From JAGNXB01 sp964471595 (GTDB lineage: Bacteria; Bacteroidota; Bacteroidia; Chitinophagales; Saprospiraceae), in contig CAYYGN010000008.1 in the NCBI GenBank assembly GCA_964471595.1, forward strand, positions 1 to 64,000: a stretch of 64,000 bases of DNA, read 5' to 3'. A program made the position numbers and the translations under genes. The notes below the pieces were generated by a model. The model ran no database searches and was not told the origin of the DNA. It saw nothing but the letters and a program-made list of their open reading frames with translations. Of this stretch, positions 45,425 to 54,699 are shown one piece after another; positions within the stretch are counted from its first letter, which is position 1, and each line of letters starts with the position of its first letter.

Positions 45425-45503
45425 ATCTGAGTGGTATGTGTGTCTCAAAAAGCGGGCGCCACAAGCCAATCGCGTGCAGCCTCCCGCGAAAATTTCCGGA
45501 GGA

Positions 45504-45707
45504 TCAGGCGAAGAACGCCAATACGATGGTGGCCAGCGCAGCTCCTTCGATCAGAGCGGCAGCGATCAGCATGGTCGTACGGATGTCTCCCACCGCTTCC
45601 GGTTGACGGGCGATGGCTTCCATGGCCTTGCCTCCGATTTGTCCGATACCGATACCGGCGCCCAAAACGGCAAGTCCGGCACCAATTGCGGCTAATGTTC
45701 CAGTCAT
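45504..45707 (-). CDS. atpE: ATP synthase subunit c
   Basis: The product is 67 residues forming a two-helix hairpin. The ion-binding carboxylate is Glu54 in LIEGAAL, and the polar loop is RQPEA. Gln23 (GIGQIGG), a residue shared with sodium-type rings, is present. The Ser after the Glu that sodium-type rings need is Gly55 here, so protons are the likelier ion. It has no long leader. Its start is 20 bp after the atpB stop. Confidence 0.95.
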   Translation of the reverse strand: MTGTLAAIGAGLAVLGAGIGIGQIGGKAMEAIARQPEAVGDIRTTMLIAAALIEGAALATIVLAFFA

Positions 45708-45727
45708 GGTAACAGAATTATAAAGGA

Positions 45728-46993
45728 TTAATGATGAGCTTCTTCATGGTGATGTTCCTCGATGGCTGAACCGATATAGAGGGATGTCAGCAGGGCGAAA
45801 ATGAAGGCCTGAAGGAAAGCCACCAGGAGTTCCAGCAGGTTCATGAAGGCCACGAACAGAAAGGCGACGACGGCACCTACCCCTGCCCCGGCGGGATTCT
45901 TGCCGAGATCGCCGAAGATGAAAATCAGACTGATCAGGGAAAGAATAATGGTGTGTCCAGCCGTGATGTTGGCAAACAGACGGATGAGGAGGGTGAACGG
46001 CTTGATGACCAACCCTGCCAGTTCGATCGGTATGAACAGGATCTTGATCGGCACCGGTACGTTGGGCATCCAGAAAATATGCTGCCAGTAGTGTTTGTTG
46101 CCACTGAGGTTGACGACAAGGAAAGTGAAAATCGCCAGGACAATCGTCACCGAGATATTGCCCATGACGTTGCCGCTGCCCGGGAAAAACGGGATCAATC
46201 CCAACAGGTTGTTGATCAGGATGAAGAAAAACAGCGACATGACAAAGCCCATGTACTTTTCGTATCTCGGTCCGATGCCGGGCTTGACGACCTCGTCCCG
46301 CATGAACTCGAAAAGCGGCTCCATGAAATTGGTCAAACCGCTGGGCGCCTTGCCTTCGTTGCGGCGGTAATACGACCGCATGCCGAAAAAGATGACAAAC
46401 AGCAGGGACATGGCCAGCAACATCGTGAAGACGTTCTTCGTGATGCTGAAATCAATCCATGAGGTCGAAGCAAAGATCTTGCTCGCGCTTTCGAGCGGAT
46501 AAGTCTGCCCCTGGTATGAAATGGTCTTGTGTTCCGTCACTTTGCCCCCTTCGCCGATGACCTCCTCGGTATGCACATAATGGGCATGTCCGTCCTCGTC
46601 GGTGTGAAGAGCGTCCAGGGTCACCTGTTCCCGGGTCGGGAAACCGGTGATGCGGCGCAAAACGCCGTGGTCCAGCACATAACCGTTGCAGGCGTTGAGC
46701 CCGTGGTGAAAAACATTCGACAGAAACACCGAAAATCCGCCGTCTCTTTCATAGGTGATACAGGGCAGCGGAATGGATAGGGAGCCGGCGATATGAAACT
46801 CGTGGGCGTCGCCGATGTGGCCCATGACCAGGGGCGAGGGATTGAATTTTTCCGGTTGGGCATGCGCGTCTCCGGAGGGTTGTCCCGGGACTTCCGCATG
46901 AACGTCCCCCTGGTGGCCGTGATGATCCTGGGCGAAGAGAACAAAAGGGGATCCAAAGGCGACAATCAGGAAAAAACGAGCTAATCGCTTCAT
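45728..46993 (-). CDS. atpB: ATP synthase subunit a, with Bacteroidota N-terminal extension
   Basis: The product is 421 residues, far longer than the E. coli 271. The extra N-terminal part begins with a signal-like segment (MKRLARFFLIVAFGSPFVLFAQ) and a His/Asp-rich stretch (DHHGHQGDVHAEV), then a periplasmic region to about residue 180. The membrane core follows, with the proton-channel arginine in LLIRLFANITAGH near residue 335. The His-rich tail (IEEHHHEEAHH) closes the protein. It leads the operon, has a good promoter upstream and is followed 20 bp later by atpE. Confidence 0.95.
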   Translation of the reverse strand: MKRLARFFLIVAFGSPFVLFAQDHHGHQGDVHAEVPGQPSGDAHAQPEKFNPSPLVMGHIGDAHEFHIAGSLSIPLPCITYERDGGFSVFLSNVFHHGLNACNGYVLDHGVLRRITGFPTREQVTLDALHTDEDGHAHYVHTEEVIGEGGKVTEHKTISYQGQTYPLESASKIFASTSWIDFSITKNVFTMLLAMSLLFVIFFGMRSYYRRNEGKAPSGLTNFMEPLFEFMRDEVVKPGIGPRYEKYMGFVMSLFFFILINNLLGLIPFFPGSGNVMGNISVTIVLAIFTFLVVNLSGNKHYWQHIFWMPNVPVPIKILFIPIELAGLVIKPFTLLIRLFANITAGHTIILSLISLIFIFGDLGKNPAGAGVGAVVAFLFVAFMNLLELLVAFLQAFIFALLTSLYIGSAIEEHHHEEAHH

Positions 46994-47041
46994 TTGCAGC
47001 TGGTTTCAAGTCCGGGAAGATCCCCTGCTCAAAATCAGGTG

Positions 47042-47073
47042 CAAAGGTAGGCAACTTAAGCCGTTACCAACAA
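47042..47073 (-). promoter_or_regulatory. Promoter of the ATP synthase operon
   Basis: On the minus strand TTGTTG (47073-47068) is followed, 18 nt after the nearer TTG, by TACCTTTG (47049-47042). This matches the Bacteroidota sigma consensus well. The leader to the atpB ATG is about 48 nt. Confidence 0.65.
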
Positions 47074-47116
47074 GCTTTTTACAAATTTTCCGCGCCTTTC
47101 GGACGATGGCCGGCGT

Positions 47117-50100
47117 TTATTTGCGGTACACATCCAATGGTCCGTTGTTGTTGGCGACGACCACCGTCCGCCGGGTGCCTGCACCTTTCAGCACGGCCAA
47201 ATCCCTGGCTTGCTGCATCGCCCAAAACCCGTTTTGCGTATTGTCCTGCCAGACAAATCCGCCCTTGCCGTCTCCCAGGAACAAAGCACCATTGCCCGCA
47301 TTGCAGGGATTGGTCTCCACCTCGAGGCCGTACTTGTTGCCCGCTATGAGGATGTCCATTTTGCCGTCCCCGTTGAAGTCGTCCAGCCCTATGCCCTGAA
47401 CGGTGGAGAGCTGGGCCTGCAAAGGCAGCACATGTTTGACCAGCTTTCCGTCGCGGTTTTCCCACCAGCAGGTCTCGAAGGTGTACATGTACAAATTGAG
47501 AGCCTGGTCGAGCTCTTCCTGCGGCCACACCATGTCCATGGTCGCCTTGGCATAGGTGCGCGCATAGAGGAATTTCTTTTTCAGGATGGGCATGTGTTTG
47601 TTGAGCACATCTTTTTGCACCAGGGGGTACAGTTTGCCGCCTTCATGGAAGGCCAGGATGGGGTCCAGAGTCCCGTTCTTGTCAAAATCGCGCGCAAAGC
47701 ACCGCAAGGGCCCCTCCGCGGTAGAGAGTCGAGTGTTCAGGCCGAGATTGCCGGTTACCAGGTCTATGTCTCCGTCTCCGTCGAGGTCGCCGGCGGCAAG
47801 GCGAAACCAATAGCCATTTGTCTTGTCGAGTCCGAATTCCTTCGTCCTGTTTTTGAGGACACCGTTTTCCAAACGGAAAACGGAGACCGGCATCCATTCC
47901 CCCACCACTACGAGTTCCGGCTCGTCGTCGCCGTCCAGGCGGATCCACTGGAGGTCAGTGACCATCCCGCACCGGGTGAAGTCGCCGCCGACCTGGGCGG
48001 TCACATCCGTAAAGCGTCCATTGTCATTGCGCAGGACGACACTCCGTGGCGTCAGGGGCCACTGGGTGGGCGTAACGCGGCCGCCGAGGAACAGATCGAG
48101 GTCCCCGTCACCGTCGTAGTCATGGGCGGCGGCCCGCTGGAAGACTTCCCGCATGGCGGGAATGGCCTCCGGTGACCTGGCAAAGGTGCCTTTGCCATCG
48201 GTATTGACATACAGCCGGCCCTGCCAGGCCAGATGCGCCACTTCGGGTTGCGCCTCCGCACCTCCGCTGATGACGTACAGGTCGAGATCGCCGTCGCCAT
48301 CGGCATCAAAGAAAAGACCTCCGTGATCTTCGTAGGCGTTGTCCTGCGCCCAAACCGCTGATCGGTCGGCCCGGAAGGACCCGTCCGTTTGCTGGAAATA
48401 CAATGCCCCCGGCGATTCAAAGCCATTGCCCACAAAAAAATCGTCCAGCCCGTCTCCGTTGACATCCCCCTTCGCGAGGAAAGGACCGAGCTCGGTGACC
48501 TTCCAGGGATTGAGCGGGTATTGCTCGAAATCGTTGAATTCGTTTTCTGTGTGCCGGTAGTTGAAGGTCCGGCTGATCGGAGTGAACAGGGATCCCGGGG
48601 GGTCAATAGGGGCAATGGTCCGGGTAGTGGTTTTTGCCTCCTCGTATTTGGGCCGGATGCGTTGGCCGGCCTTGACATCGGTGAATTCCTGGGTGCGACC
48701 GTCCGGCCAGCGAACAATCAGCCGATCCACCCGGGCCTGCGACCCCAGTCCGAAATGGAGGAGGTGCTCCACCGAAGAGAAAATACCCCGCGTGGGATAA
48801 TTCTCGGCAAACTGACGCAAACCGTTTCCGTAATAAATGGTGGCGGAAGCGCCGACGGCAAAAGCATTGCCCGGGGCATTCCTGAATTCCACCTGTAGCC
48901 AATTGTTCTCCTGTTTCTTGTTGCTCAGGTTTTCATAAACAAAAGCCGGATCATCCAGATTGTTGACCACCAAATCCAAATCGCCATCCTGGTCAAAATC
49001 CGCCCAGGCCGCTCCGCAGGACCATGCGGCCGGGATGGTCATCCATTGGCCGCTGACATCCTCAAACTGCCAATTGCCCTGATTGCGGAAACCGAAATTG
49101 CGCAACTTGAAGGTGGGAATGAAGTCGAGAAAATCCTGGAAGTTGGGATAGATGTCTCGGAGTTTCTTGCCCGAACCGGCATGTTTGGTCTTCTCGGGGA
49201 GCGTGAAGTCAATGAAATCGCGATCGGTCACTTCCCGCCGGTACCCGTTGGTCACATGCAGGTCGCGCCAGCCGTCATTGTCCATATCAAACAACAGGCC
49301 ACTCCATGACCAGTCGGTCTTGTACACACCGGCGATACAGCCGATGTCCGAAAAGGTGCCGTTGCCGTTGTTGCGCTGCAGGACATTGCGGATGACGGGT
49401 TCGAAATAGCCGTTTTGGATCAGGGAGCTGTATTTGCTTTGGGTATTGGTCGCAAAAAAAGACTTCTGCCTTTCATTGTGCACCGAAAGCATGTCCACCG
49501 CATACAGGTCCACCCGGCCATCATTGTCGAAATCGGTCAGGTCCGTACCCATGGTGTGCTGGGTGGTATGCCGGAAATATTCTCCCAGCCGGTCGGTAAA
49601 GGTCCCATCCCCATTGTTGATGTAGAGGTAATCGGGCTGGATGAAGTCGTTGCCTACATAGATATCGGGGCGACCGTCCAGATTGAAATCTGTGACCGAT
49701 ACACTCAGTCCGTAGCTCAGATTCCACACGCCGGATTCTTTGGAGATATCCGTAAAACGTCCGCCGTCGTTGCGGTAAAACCGGTCGGTATCGAATTCGG
49801 CACGGGGGAAAAGCATGGGCTTGTACTTGCCGTCGTCGCCGAGCCTTGCCTCGATTTTGTTGGTCCAGATGGCTTCGGTGGGATAGTTGATGATGTAAAC
49901 ATCCAGATCTCCGTCTCCGTCAAAATCAAAGAAATTGGCCCCCGTGCTGGCGCTCATGTCATCCAGTCCGTAGGCCTTCGATTCCTCCCGGAAGGTGAGA
50001 TCGCCCTGATTGATGAATAGTTTGTTGCGCCGGTCTTCGTTTTTCTCCACGCCAGCCCGGCAGATGTAGAAATCGAGGAATCCGTCATTGTTGACATCCA

Positions 50101-50539
50101 CGGCCGTAACGGCCGTTTCAAATCCTTCGGCGGATGTCAGTCCTGACGTCTCCGTGATGTCGCGAAACTTCATGCCCCCTTCGTTGAGGTACATTTTGTT
50201 GGGGCCGTTGGCGCTGATGAAATAGATGTCGGGCAACCCGTCATTGTTGATGTCAGCGATCGCCAACCCACCACCGTTGTACATGTTGATATTGGTGGTG
50301 ATGTTGTTTTCGTAAGTCTCGATGATCCGGTTGATGAAGTCGATACCGGTCTCGGAGGGATCCTTGAGTTGCATCAGCGGATCGGAGGCCGTCAGTGTTT
50401 TTTCCACGCGGTGCATGCCGTCTTCTTCTTCACTGCTTTGTTGGCAGGAGGAGATGACGGTCAGGACGCCGGCCAAAAAGAGGAGCATCAACCGGAGACC
50501 GGAAGTCGTCTGGATAGGGCGCTGGGGAAAAGCGTTCAT
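47117..50539 (-). CDS. CRTAC1-like FG-GAP/VCBS repeat lipoprotein with ASPIC/UnbV domain
   Basis: The product is 1140 residues. It has a lipobox-like Cys32 (LTVISSC), then many FG-GAP/VCBS repeats with the calcium-binding DxNxDGxxD pattern (for example DINNDGLPDIYF, DVNNDGFLDFYI, DFDGDGDLDVYI) over residues about 80-500 and again about 640-1130. Between them sits an ASPIC/UnbV-type segment (FGLGSQARVDRLIVRWPDG, about 590-610). These proteins form calcium-stabilised beta propellers on the cell surface; their role is not known, but they are abundant in Bacteroidota and Planctomycetota. ATG at 50539 is chosen because it gives the lipoprotein signal. It lies 145 bp downstream of the DUF1501 gene on the same strand. 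Confidence 0.88.
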   Translation of the reverse strand: MNAFPQRPIQTTSGLRLMLLFLAGVLTVISSCQQSSEEEDGMHRVEKTLTASDPLMQLKDPSETGIDFINRIIETYENNITTNINMYNGGGLAIADINNDGLPDIYFISANGPNKMYLNEGGMKFRDITETSGLTSAEGFETAVTAVDVNNDGFLDFYICRAGVEKNEDRRNKLFINQGDLTFREESKAYGLDDMSASTGANFFDFDGDGDLDVYIINYPTEAIWTNKIEARLGDDGKYKPMLFPRAEFDTDRFYRNDGGRFTDISKESGVWNLSYGLSVSVTDFNLDGRPDIYVGNDFIQPDYLYINNGDGTFTDRLGEYFRHTTQHTMGTDLTDFDNDGRVDLYAVDMLSVHNERQKSFFATNTQSKYSSLIQNGYFEPVIRNVLQRNNGNGTFSDIGCIAGVYKTDWSWSGLLFDMDNDGWRDLHVTNGYRREVTDRDFIDFTLPEKTKHAGSGKKLRDIYPNFQDFLDFIPTFKLRNFGFRNQGNWQFEDVSGQWMTIPAAWSCGAAWADFDQDGDLDLVVNNLDDPAFVYENLSNKKQENNWLQVEFRNAPGNAFAVGASATIYYGNGLRQFAENYPTRGIFSSVEHLLHFGLGSQARVDRLIVRWPDGRTQEFTDVKAGQRIRPKYEEAKTTTRTIAPIDPPGSLFTPISRTFNYRHTENEFNDFEQYPLNPWKVTELGPFLAKGDVNGDGLDDFFVGNGFESPGALYFQQTDGSFRADRSAVWAQDNAYEDHGGLFFDADGDGDLDLYVISGGAEAQPEVAHLAWQGRLYVNTDGKGTFARSPEAIPAMREVFQRAAAHDYDGDGDLDLFLGGRVTPTQWPLTPRSVVLRNDNGRFTDVTAQVGGDFTRCGMVTDLQWIRLDGDDEPELVVVGEWMPVSVFRLENGVLKNRTKEFGLDKTNGYWFRLAAGDLDGDGDIDLVTGNLGLNTRLSTAEGPLRCFARDFDKNGTLDPILAFHEGGKLYPLVQKDVLNKHMPILKKKFLYARTYAKATMDMVWPQEELDQALNLYMYTFETCWWENRDGKLVKHVLPLQAQLSTVQGIGLDDFNGDGKMDILIAGNKYGLEVETNPCNAGNGALFLGDGKGGFVWQDNTQNGFWAMQQARDLAVLKGAGTRRTVVVANNNGPLDVYRK

Positions 50540-50684
50540 TGGCAAAAGGATTTCAGGTCCCGAAAGGAACCCACACCCTTTTATCAATTTCTGTTCCTCT
50601 TTTGTTCGCAGGGCAAACAAATGGCTGGATATGAGTCATTTTCCCATATCGGTTTTAAGGTATTTGTCGGTTTTTGCCTTCCGG

Positions 50685-52262
50685 TTAGCGGACTATCTGC
50701 AGCAAACGCACCTCTTGTAAGGGGCCGCACTGTACCCTGACATAATAATGGCCCGGCGGATAACCCCGATTCTCCAGGTCCCAGGAGTACCGTCCGGCCG
50801 CAAGATGTCCGAAGTCCCGGTGCTGGATGACTCTGCCCAGCGGGTCGTAAAGTTCCAGCCGGCACAGGCCGCCCGGCAGCCAGGTGTCCACCCGGGCCCG
50901 GTCCACCATGGGGTTGGGATACACGTCGATCCTGAAATGTTCCGCGGCAATATCCCTGGACCCGGTCATGCAGTCATCCTGAATGACAGGCAGCGCCTGG
51001 AAGCCGTTGAGGAGGATTTCCTGGGTTGCGCTTTGATCCATACAAAACCACTGCGCGAGTACGGAGGCATAGACGGACCGGAAATCGTACTGCATCGGAA
51101 GGTTGTCCGTCTCGTCGGGGTTGGCGGGGAGGGCGGGATTGGCTCCGAGCACACCGGGAAGCACCTTGTTGCCAAACAGAAAGAGAGGAGCGGCCGCACC
51201 GTGGTCGGTCCCGGTGCTGGCATTGGAGATGATCCTGCGGCCGAATTCCGAGAATGTCATGCCGAGGACACGGTCGGCTTCCCCGAGTTGTTCGAGATCG
51301 CGCTGGAAGGAGAACACGGCGTCATTGAGGAGCTTGAGCAGGTTGGCATGAGCGCCGGTGGCGGTATTGCCGGCAACGACCTGCTCGGCATGGGTGTCAA
51401 ATCCGTAAAGGCTGACGAGATAAATGCGGGTCTTCAAACCGCCTTTGATCAGTCGGGCAACGGCCTTGAGTTCGTCGGCGAGGTAGTTGGTGCCGGGTGC
51501 CGGGTATCCGGCATAGGCGTTGGATCCCTGGGCATAGGCCGAAAGGATGTTCTGCGCGTAATTGTTGATCTGGCCGGTGACCGTGCGGACGAAGGTCAGT
51601 TCGTGTCCGGCCGGGGTGTCGGGGGCAGGGTCATTGGTCGGGTCGACTGATACGCTGAAGATGTCCGGAGACCCGATATTGAAGGCCATCTGGGTGGCAT
51701 TGCCCTGGAAGAGCAACGGCATGTTGCCACCGAGCTGGATGGCCAGGGGATCCGGTTCCGTTTCGTTGGGGAATCCGGAGGGATAGCCCGGATAGTTGTG
51801 TTCGAGGAATCGGCCCATCCATCCGCTCCCGATGTACTGGTTGGCGTCCGAACCGCTCACCCAGATATCCGTACTCCGGAAATGCGAAAAATTGGGCTGG
51901 GGGTAGCCGACACTCTGGATGATCCGGAGTTTTTGTTCGTCATAGAGGGTTTTGAACCCGGACAGGGAAGGGTGCAGGCCGATCTCCTTGTCGGTGATCT
52001 TGTGCAGGCTGGCCTCCGGGAGCATGACATTGGCCCTTGCCGTCGAGAGAGTGGACATCTGGTCGAGCGGCACGACGGTGTTCAGGCCGTCATTTCCGCC
52101 ATTGAGGAAGATGAGGACCAGGATGTGGTCGTTGGGAATGCCTCCCGAAAACATTTGAGCCAGCCGGCCGGCGGTGGGAAAGGCCTGCACGCTGAAAGGC
52201 CGGAGCAAGGCGGGCATGACGGCCACCGGGGCCAGTGTCTGGATGAATTTCCTGCGTTTCAT
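50685..52262 (-). CDS. DUF1501 protein with Tat-like signal and T9SS sorting tail
   Basis: The product is 525 residues. The N-terminus MKRRKFIQTLAPVAVMPALL has a twin-arginine-like RRxFIQ motif, as usual for DUF1501. The DUF1501 body (about 30-420; NGGNDGLNTVVPLDQ, FSHFRSTDIWVSG, GMTFSEFGRRI..GTDHG) resembles the alkaline-phosphatase/sulfatase fold. A type A sorting domain (about 440-525; DVYPNPMVDRARV, ending LLQIVR) suggests further export by T9SS. It starts 31 bp after the DUF1800 gene; the two families are nearly always paired. The reaction is unknown. Confidence 0.88.
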   Translation of the reverse strand: MKRRKFIQTLAPVAVMPALLRPFSVQAFPTAGRLAQMFSGGIPNDHILVLIFLNGGNDGLNTVVPLDQMSTLSTARANVMLPEASLHKITDKEIGLHPSLSGFKTLYDEQKLRIIQSVGYPQPNFSHFRSTDIWVSGSDANQYIGSGWMGRFLEHNYPGYPSGFPNETEPDPLAIQLGGNMPLLFQGNATQMAFNIGSPDIFSVSVDPTNDPAPDTPAGHELTFVRTVTGQINNYAQNILSAYAQGSNAYAGYPAPGTNYLADELKAVARLIKGGLKTRIYLVSLYGFDTHAEQVVAGNTATGAHANLLKLLNDAVFSFQRDLEQLGEADRVLGMTFSEFGRRIISNASTGTDHGAAAPLFLFGNKVLPGVLGANPALPANPDETDNLPMQYDFRSVYASVLAQWFCMDQSATQEILLNGFQALPVIQDDCMTGSRDIAAEHFRIDVYPNPMVDRARVDTWLPGGLCRLELYDPLGRVIQHRDFGHLAAGRYSWDLENRGYPPGHYYVRVQCGPLQEVRLLQIVR

Positions 52263-52293
52263 CGGACCGGATATTTGTAGGTGGGGAAGCGGT

Positions 52294-53946
52294 TCAGGAG
52301 ATGTGGTATTCGGCCTGGACCATCATTTCCCGGTACATGGCCGAGAGCCGCGTGATCACGCCGTTTTTGTTGTCGGGATTGTCGGGATTGGCCTGGTAGG
52401 AGACCCACAGCGAAGACCAGTAACTGTCGTCCAGTCCCCCCAGCAAAAAGCCTTTGTAATACTGGCGGGTGGCCTCCGAAACAGGGAGGGCAAACAAATG
52501 ACGGATGGAGTCCTCCACCAGCTTGTTGGGATCTACCGGGTCGGGCAGGGATTCGGCAAACGGGATGGGGTCGAGTTTGAATCCCGCCCCTCCGACATCC
52601 ACGCCGGTGCCGGTGAGGCCATTGACCAGCAAAAACCGTCCGGCCAGCGTGTCGGTATTGATCCATACCCGGTGGTACATGGGCGCCTGGTACCAGGCCG
52701 GCCATCCGGCCACCAGCGGAGGGTCCAGCAGATTTTGCCCGGAAATGGCGGCGTAATAGGTATTCACGCCCCAGGTCAGATAGAGCGGCCGCGGATCCGG
52801 TTGCGGGTCGGGATAGGGGATTTTGAATTGGCGGCTGATGCCCAGTACGAAATCCAGCGGAGATTTGATCACGCATCCCATGCTCAGGACATCATAGAAG
52901 TGCTGGCTTTTCAGCAGGGTTTCCATGACAGGGCGGATCTCGTATTGGTTGTTGAGAAAGACGTCGGCCAGCGGACCGATGATCTGGTCCTCCACCTCCG
53001 GAGTGATGTCGTAATAGACAAAGAACTGGTAGATCTTCCGGCACAGGAAACGCGCTGTTTCCTGTTGGGCGAAGATCATGTTCAGCAGGTCGTCGAGCTC
53101 GTTGGCGCCGGCGGGTCCCAGCTTGCCGGTGATGACCGTATTGTTGAAGAAAGGCGAGAAGGATTTGTTGCCCGTGTCGTGTTGGGTAAAGTCGAAAAAC
53201 TGGGAAATCGGGCTGGAGAAAGGGTTGATTCTGAAGCCGGTCAACACGCGGGCGGCGGCCTTGACGTCGGCTTCGGTGTATTGGCTGGCCGGTCCCTTGC
53301 CTACCGTGAAAAGCTCCAGCAGTTCTCGGGCGTAATTCTCATCGGGCTGTGCTTTGGCATTGAGGTACCCGTTCAGGTAGAAAAGCATGGCGGGTTCCAG
53401 GGTAATCGTTTTGGTCAGGGTCTTGAAGTTGCCCAGACACTGGCCTCTCAATTTGTCGAGGTAGTGGTAAACGGCCTGGGCGATCAGCACGGTATCGGCC
53501 TCCACGGCAAAGTGATTGTGCCAGAAAAGGGTCATTTTTTCCCGGATGTTCAGGCCGGTCTGTATCATCTGACCCGTCCACCAAGCTTTGAGGACATCGG
53601 TCCGGGCCTGGTAGTACTCGGGAGGCAGGGCGACATTGTACGGGGCGTTTACCCAGGTGGCCCCATAAGCGGCATCCGGATCCGGCATCCCGGGTGTACT
53701 GTACACGTTGACCGGAGGGTCGGGCATGGGCGCGGACACGTCCAGCACGGCCTCGACAGCGGCTTCCATCCCCATAGCGACAAACGGAGCGGTCTGATCC
53801 GGTGCAAAACCGAAAGTTGTGCGTCTCAGCAGGTGGATGACCTCGGACTCTGTCCAGGGTCCGGTGTAAGGGTCCAGAGAAACCGAGCCGGAAAATTGCG
53901 ATTCCTGACGGCGAAGGAAGGCGCCAAAGAAGTCCTTGCGATCCAT
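52294..53946 (-). CDS. DUF1800 protein
   Basis: The product is 550 residues. Family features include HLLRRTTFGFAP at the start (about 38-49), MTLFWHNHFAVE (about 139-150), ENYARELLELFTVG (about 202-215) and a helical C-terminal half with DVFLNNQYEIRPVMETLLKS. DUF1800 proteins are of unknown function and accompany DUF1501 partners, as here (31 bp apart). I see no classical signal peptide. Some copies elsewhere are thought to be exported with their Tat-carrying partner, which is inference. Confidence 0.88.
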   Translation of the reverse strand: MDRKDFFGAFLRRQESQFSGSVSLDPYTGPWTESEVIHLLRRTTFGFAPDQTAPFVAMGMEAAVEAVLDVSAPMPDPPVNVYSTPGMPDPDAAYGATWVNAPYNVALPPEYYQARTDVLKAWWTGQMIQTGLNIREKMTLFWHNHFAVEADTVLIAQAVYHYLDKLRGQCLGNFKTLTKTITLEPAMLFYLNGYLNAKAQPDENYARELLELFTVGKGPASQYTEADVKAAARVLTGFRINPFSSPISQFFDFTQHDTGNKSFSPFFNNTVITGKLGPAGANELDDLLNMIFAQQETARFLCRKIYQFFVYYDITPEVEDQIIGPLADVFLNNQYEIRPVMETLLKSQHFYDVLSMGCVIKSPLDFVLGISRQFKIPYPDPQPDPRPLYLTWGVNTYYAAISGQNLLDPPLVAGWPAWYQAPMYHRVWINTDTLAGRFLLVNGLTGTGVDVGGAGFKLDPIPFAESLPDPVDPNKLVEDSIRHLFALPVSEATRQYYKGFLLGGLDDSYWSSLWVSYQANPDNPDNKNGVITRLSAMYREMMVQAEYHIS

Positions 53947-54093
53947 AAGGAGGGATTTGACGGAACAAATTATGCCATTTGACCCGAAATTCCAGCCCGG
54001 GATACACGTCTCGGGATTTTTCCGTGAAAATTTAACGTTTGAAGTTCTGCCTCTCCGCTAAAACGGAAGCCCGGTGCAAGGAACCGACTTGGG

Positions 54094-54101
54094 TATCTTT
54101 G
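54094..54101 (+). promoter_or_regulatory. -7 box of the PepSY gene
   Basis: TATCTTTG lies 16 nt before the ATG at 54118. Confidence 0.5.
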
Positions 54102-54117
54102 TCCGCCTGAACCAAAG

Positions 54118-54690
54118 ATGAATCCCCATCCCCGACAGCGGCAAGCCCGCGTTTTGCGCGCAGTACGCACCCTTCACCGATGGACCGGCATCGGTCTGTT
54201 TCTGTTCATGGCCTGGATCGGCATAACCGGTGGGTTGTTGGGATGGAAGAAAAACAGCGGTGGGCTCCTCCTGGCGCCCACGGAGGAAGGGCGCACTTCG
54301 GATCTGGCGGAGTGGCTGCCTCTCGACAGCCTGCATAAGCTGGCCGGCCGTTACTTGCGTGCGGAGGTCGCGGCGGATCTGCCGGTGGCCATCGACCGCA
54401 TGGAGGTTCGCCCGGAAAAGGGAGTGGTGAAGTTCACCTTCAGGGATCATTTCTGGGGGGTACAGATTGATGGCGCAACGGGTGCATTGCTGCGTATCGA
54501 AAGAAGGAATGCCGATCTGGTCGAACAGCTGCACGATGGCAGCCTGGTGGACAGGTGGCTGGGAACAGACGGCAGTTTCAAACTGTTCTACACGTCCGTA
54601 ATGAGTTTGGCACTCCTGGTCTTTTCCGTTTCGGGATTTTGGCTGTGGTACGGCCCCAGGAGGATGCGGGTCAAAGCCCGGCACGGATGA
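54118..54690 (+). CDS. PepSY-type membrane protein
   Basis: The product is 190 residues. The first helix (about 20-43, HRWTGIGLFLFMAWIGITGGLLGW) carries the HRWTG motif of PepSY-associated membrane proteins. A periplasmic PepSY-like domain follows (about 60-150), with VQIDGATGALLRIERR, and a C-terminal helix reads FSVSGFWLWYG. Relatives occur beside iron-uptake or ferric-reductase genes. Here a ferritin gene lies about 540 bp further on, which fits an iron theme but is not proof. It converges on the TonB-C gene, with 9 bp between stop codons. Confidence 0.82.
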   Translation: MNPHPRQRQARVLRAVRTLHRWTGIGLFLFMAWIGITGGLLGWKKNSGGLLLAPTEEGRTSDLAEWLPLDSLHKLAGRYLRAEVAADLPVAIDRMEVRPEKGVVKFTFRDHFWGVQIDGATGALLRIERRNADLVEQLHDGSLVDRWLGTDGSFKLFYTSVMSLALLVFSVSGFWLWYGPRRMRVKARHG

Positions 54691-54699
54691 TTCCGCCCG

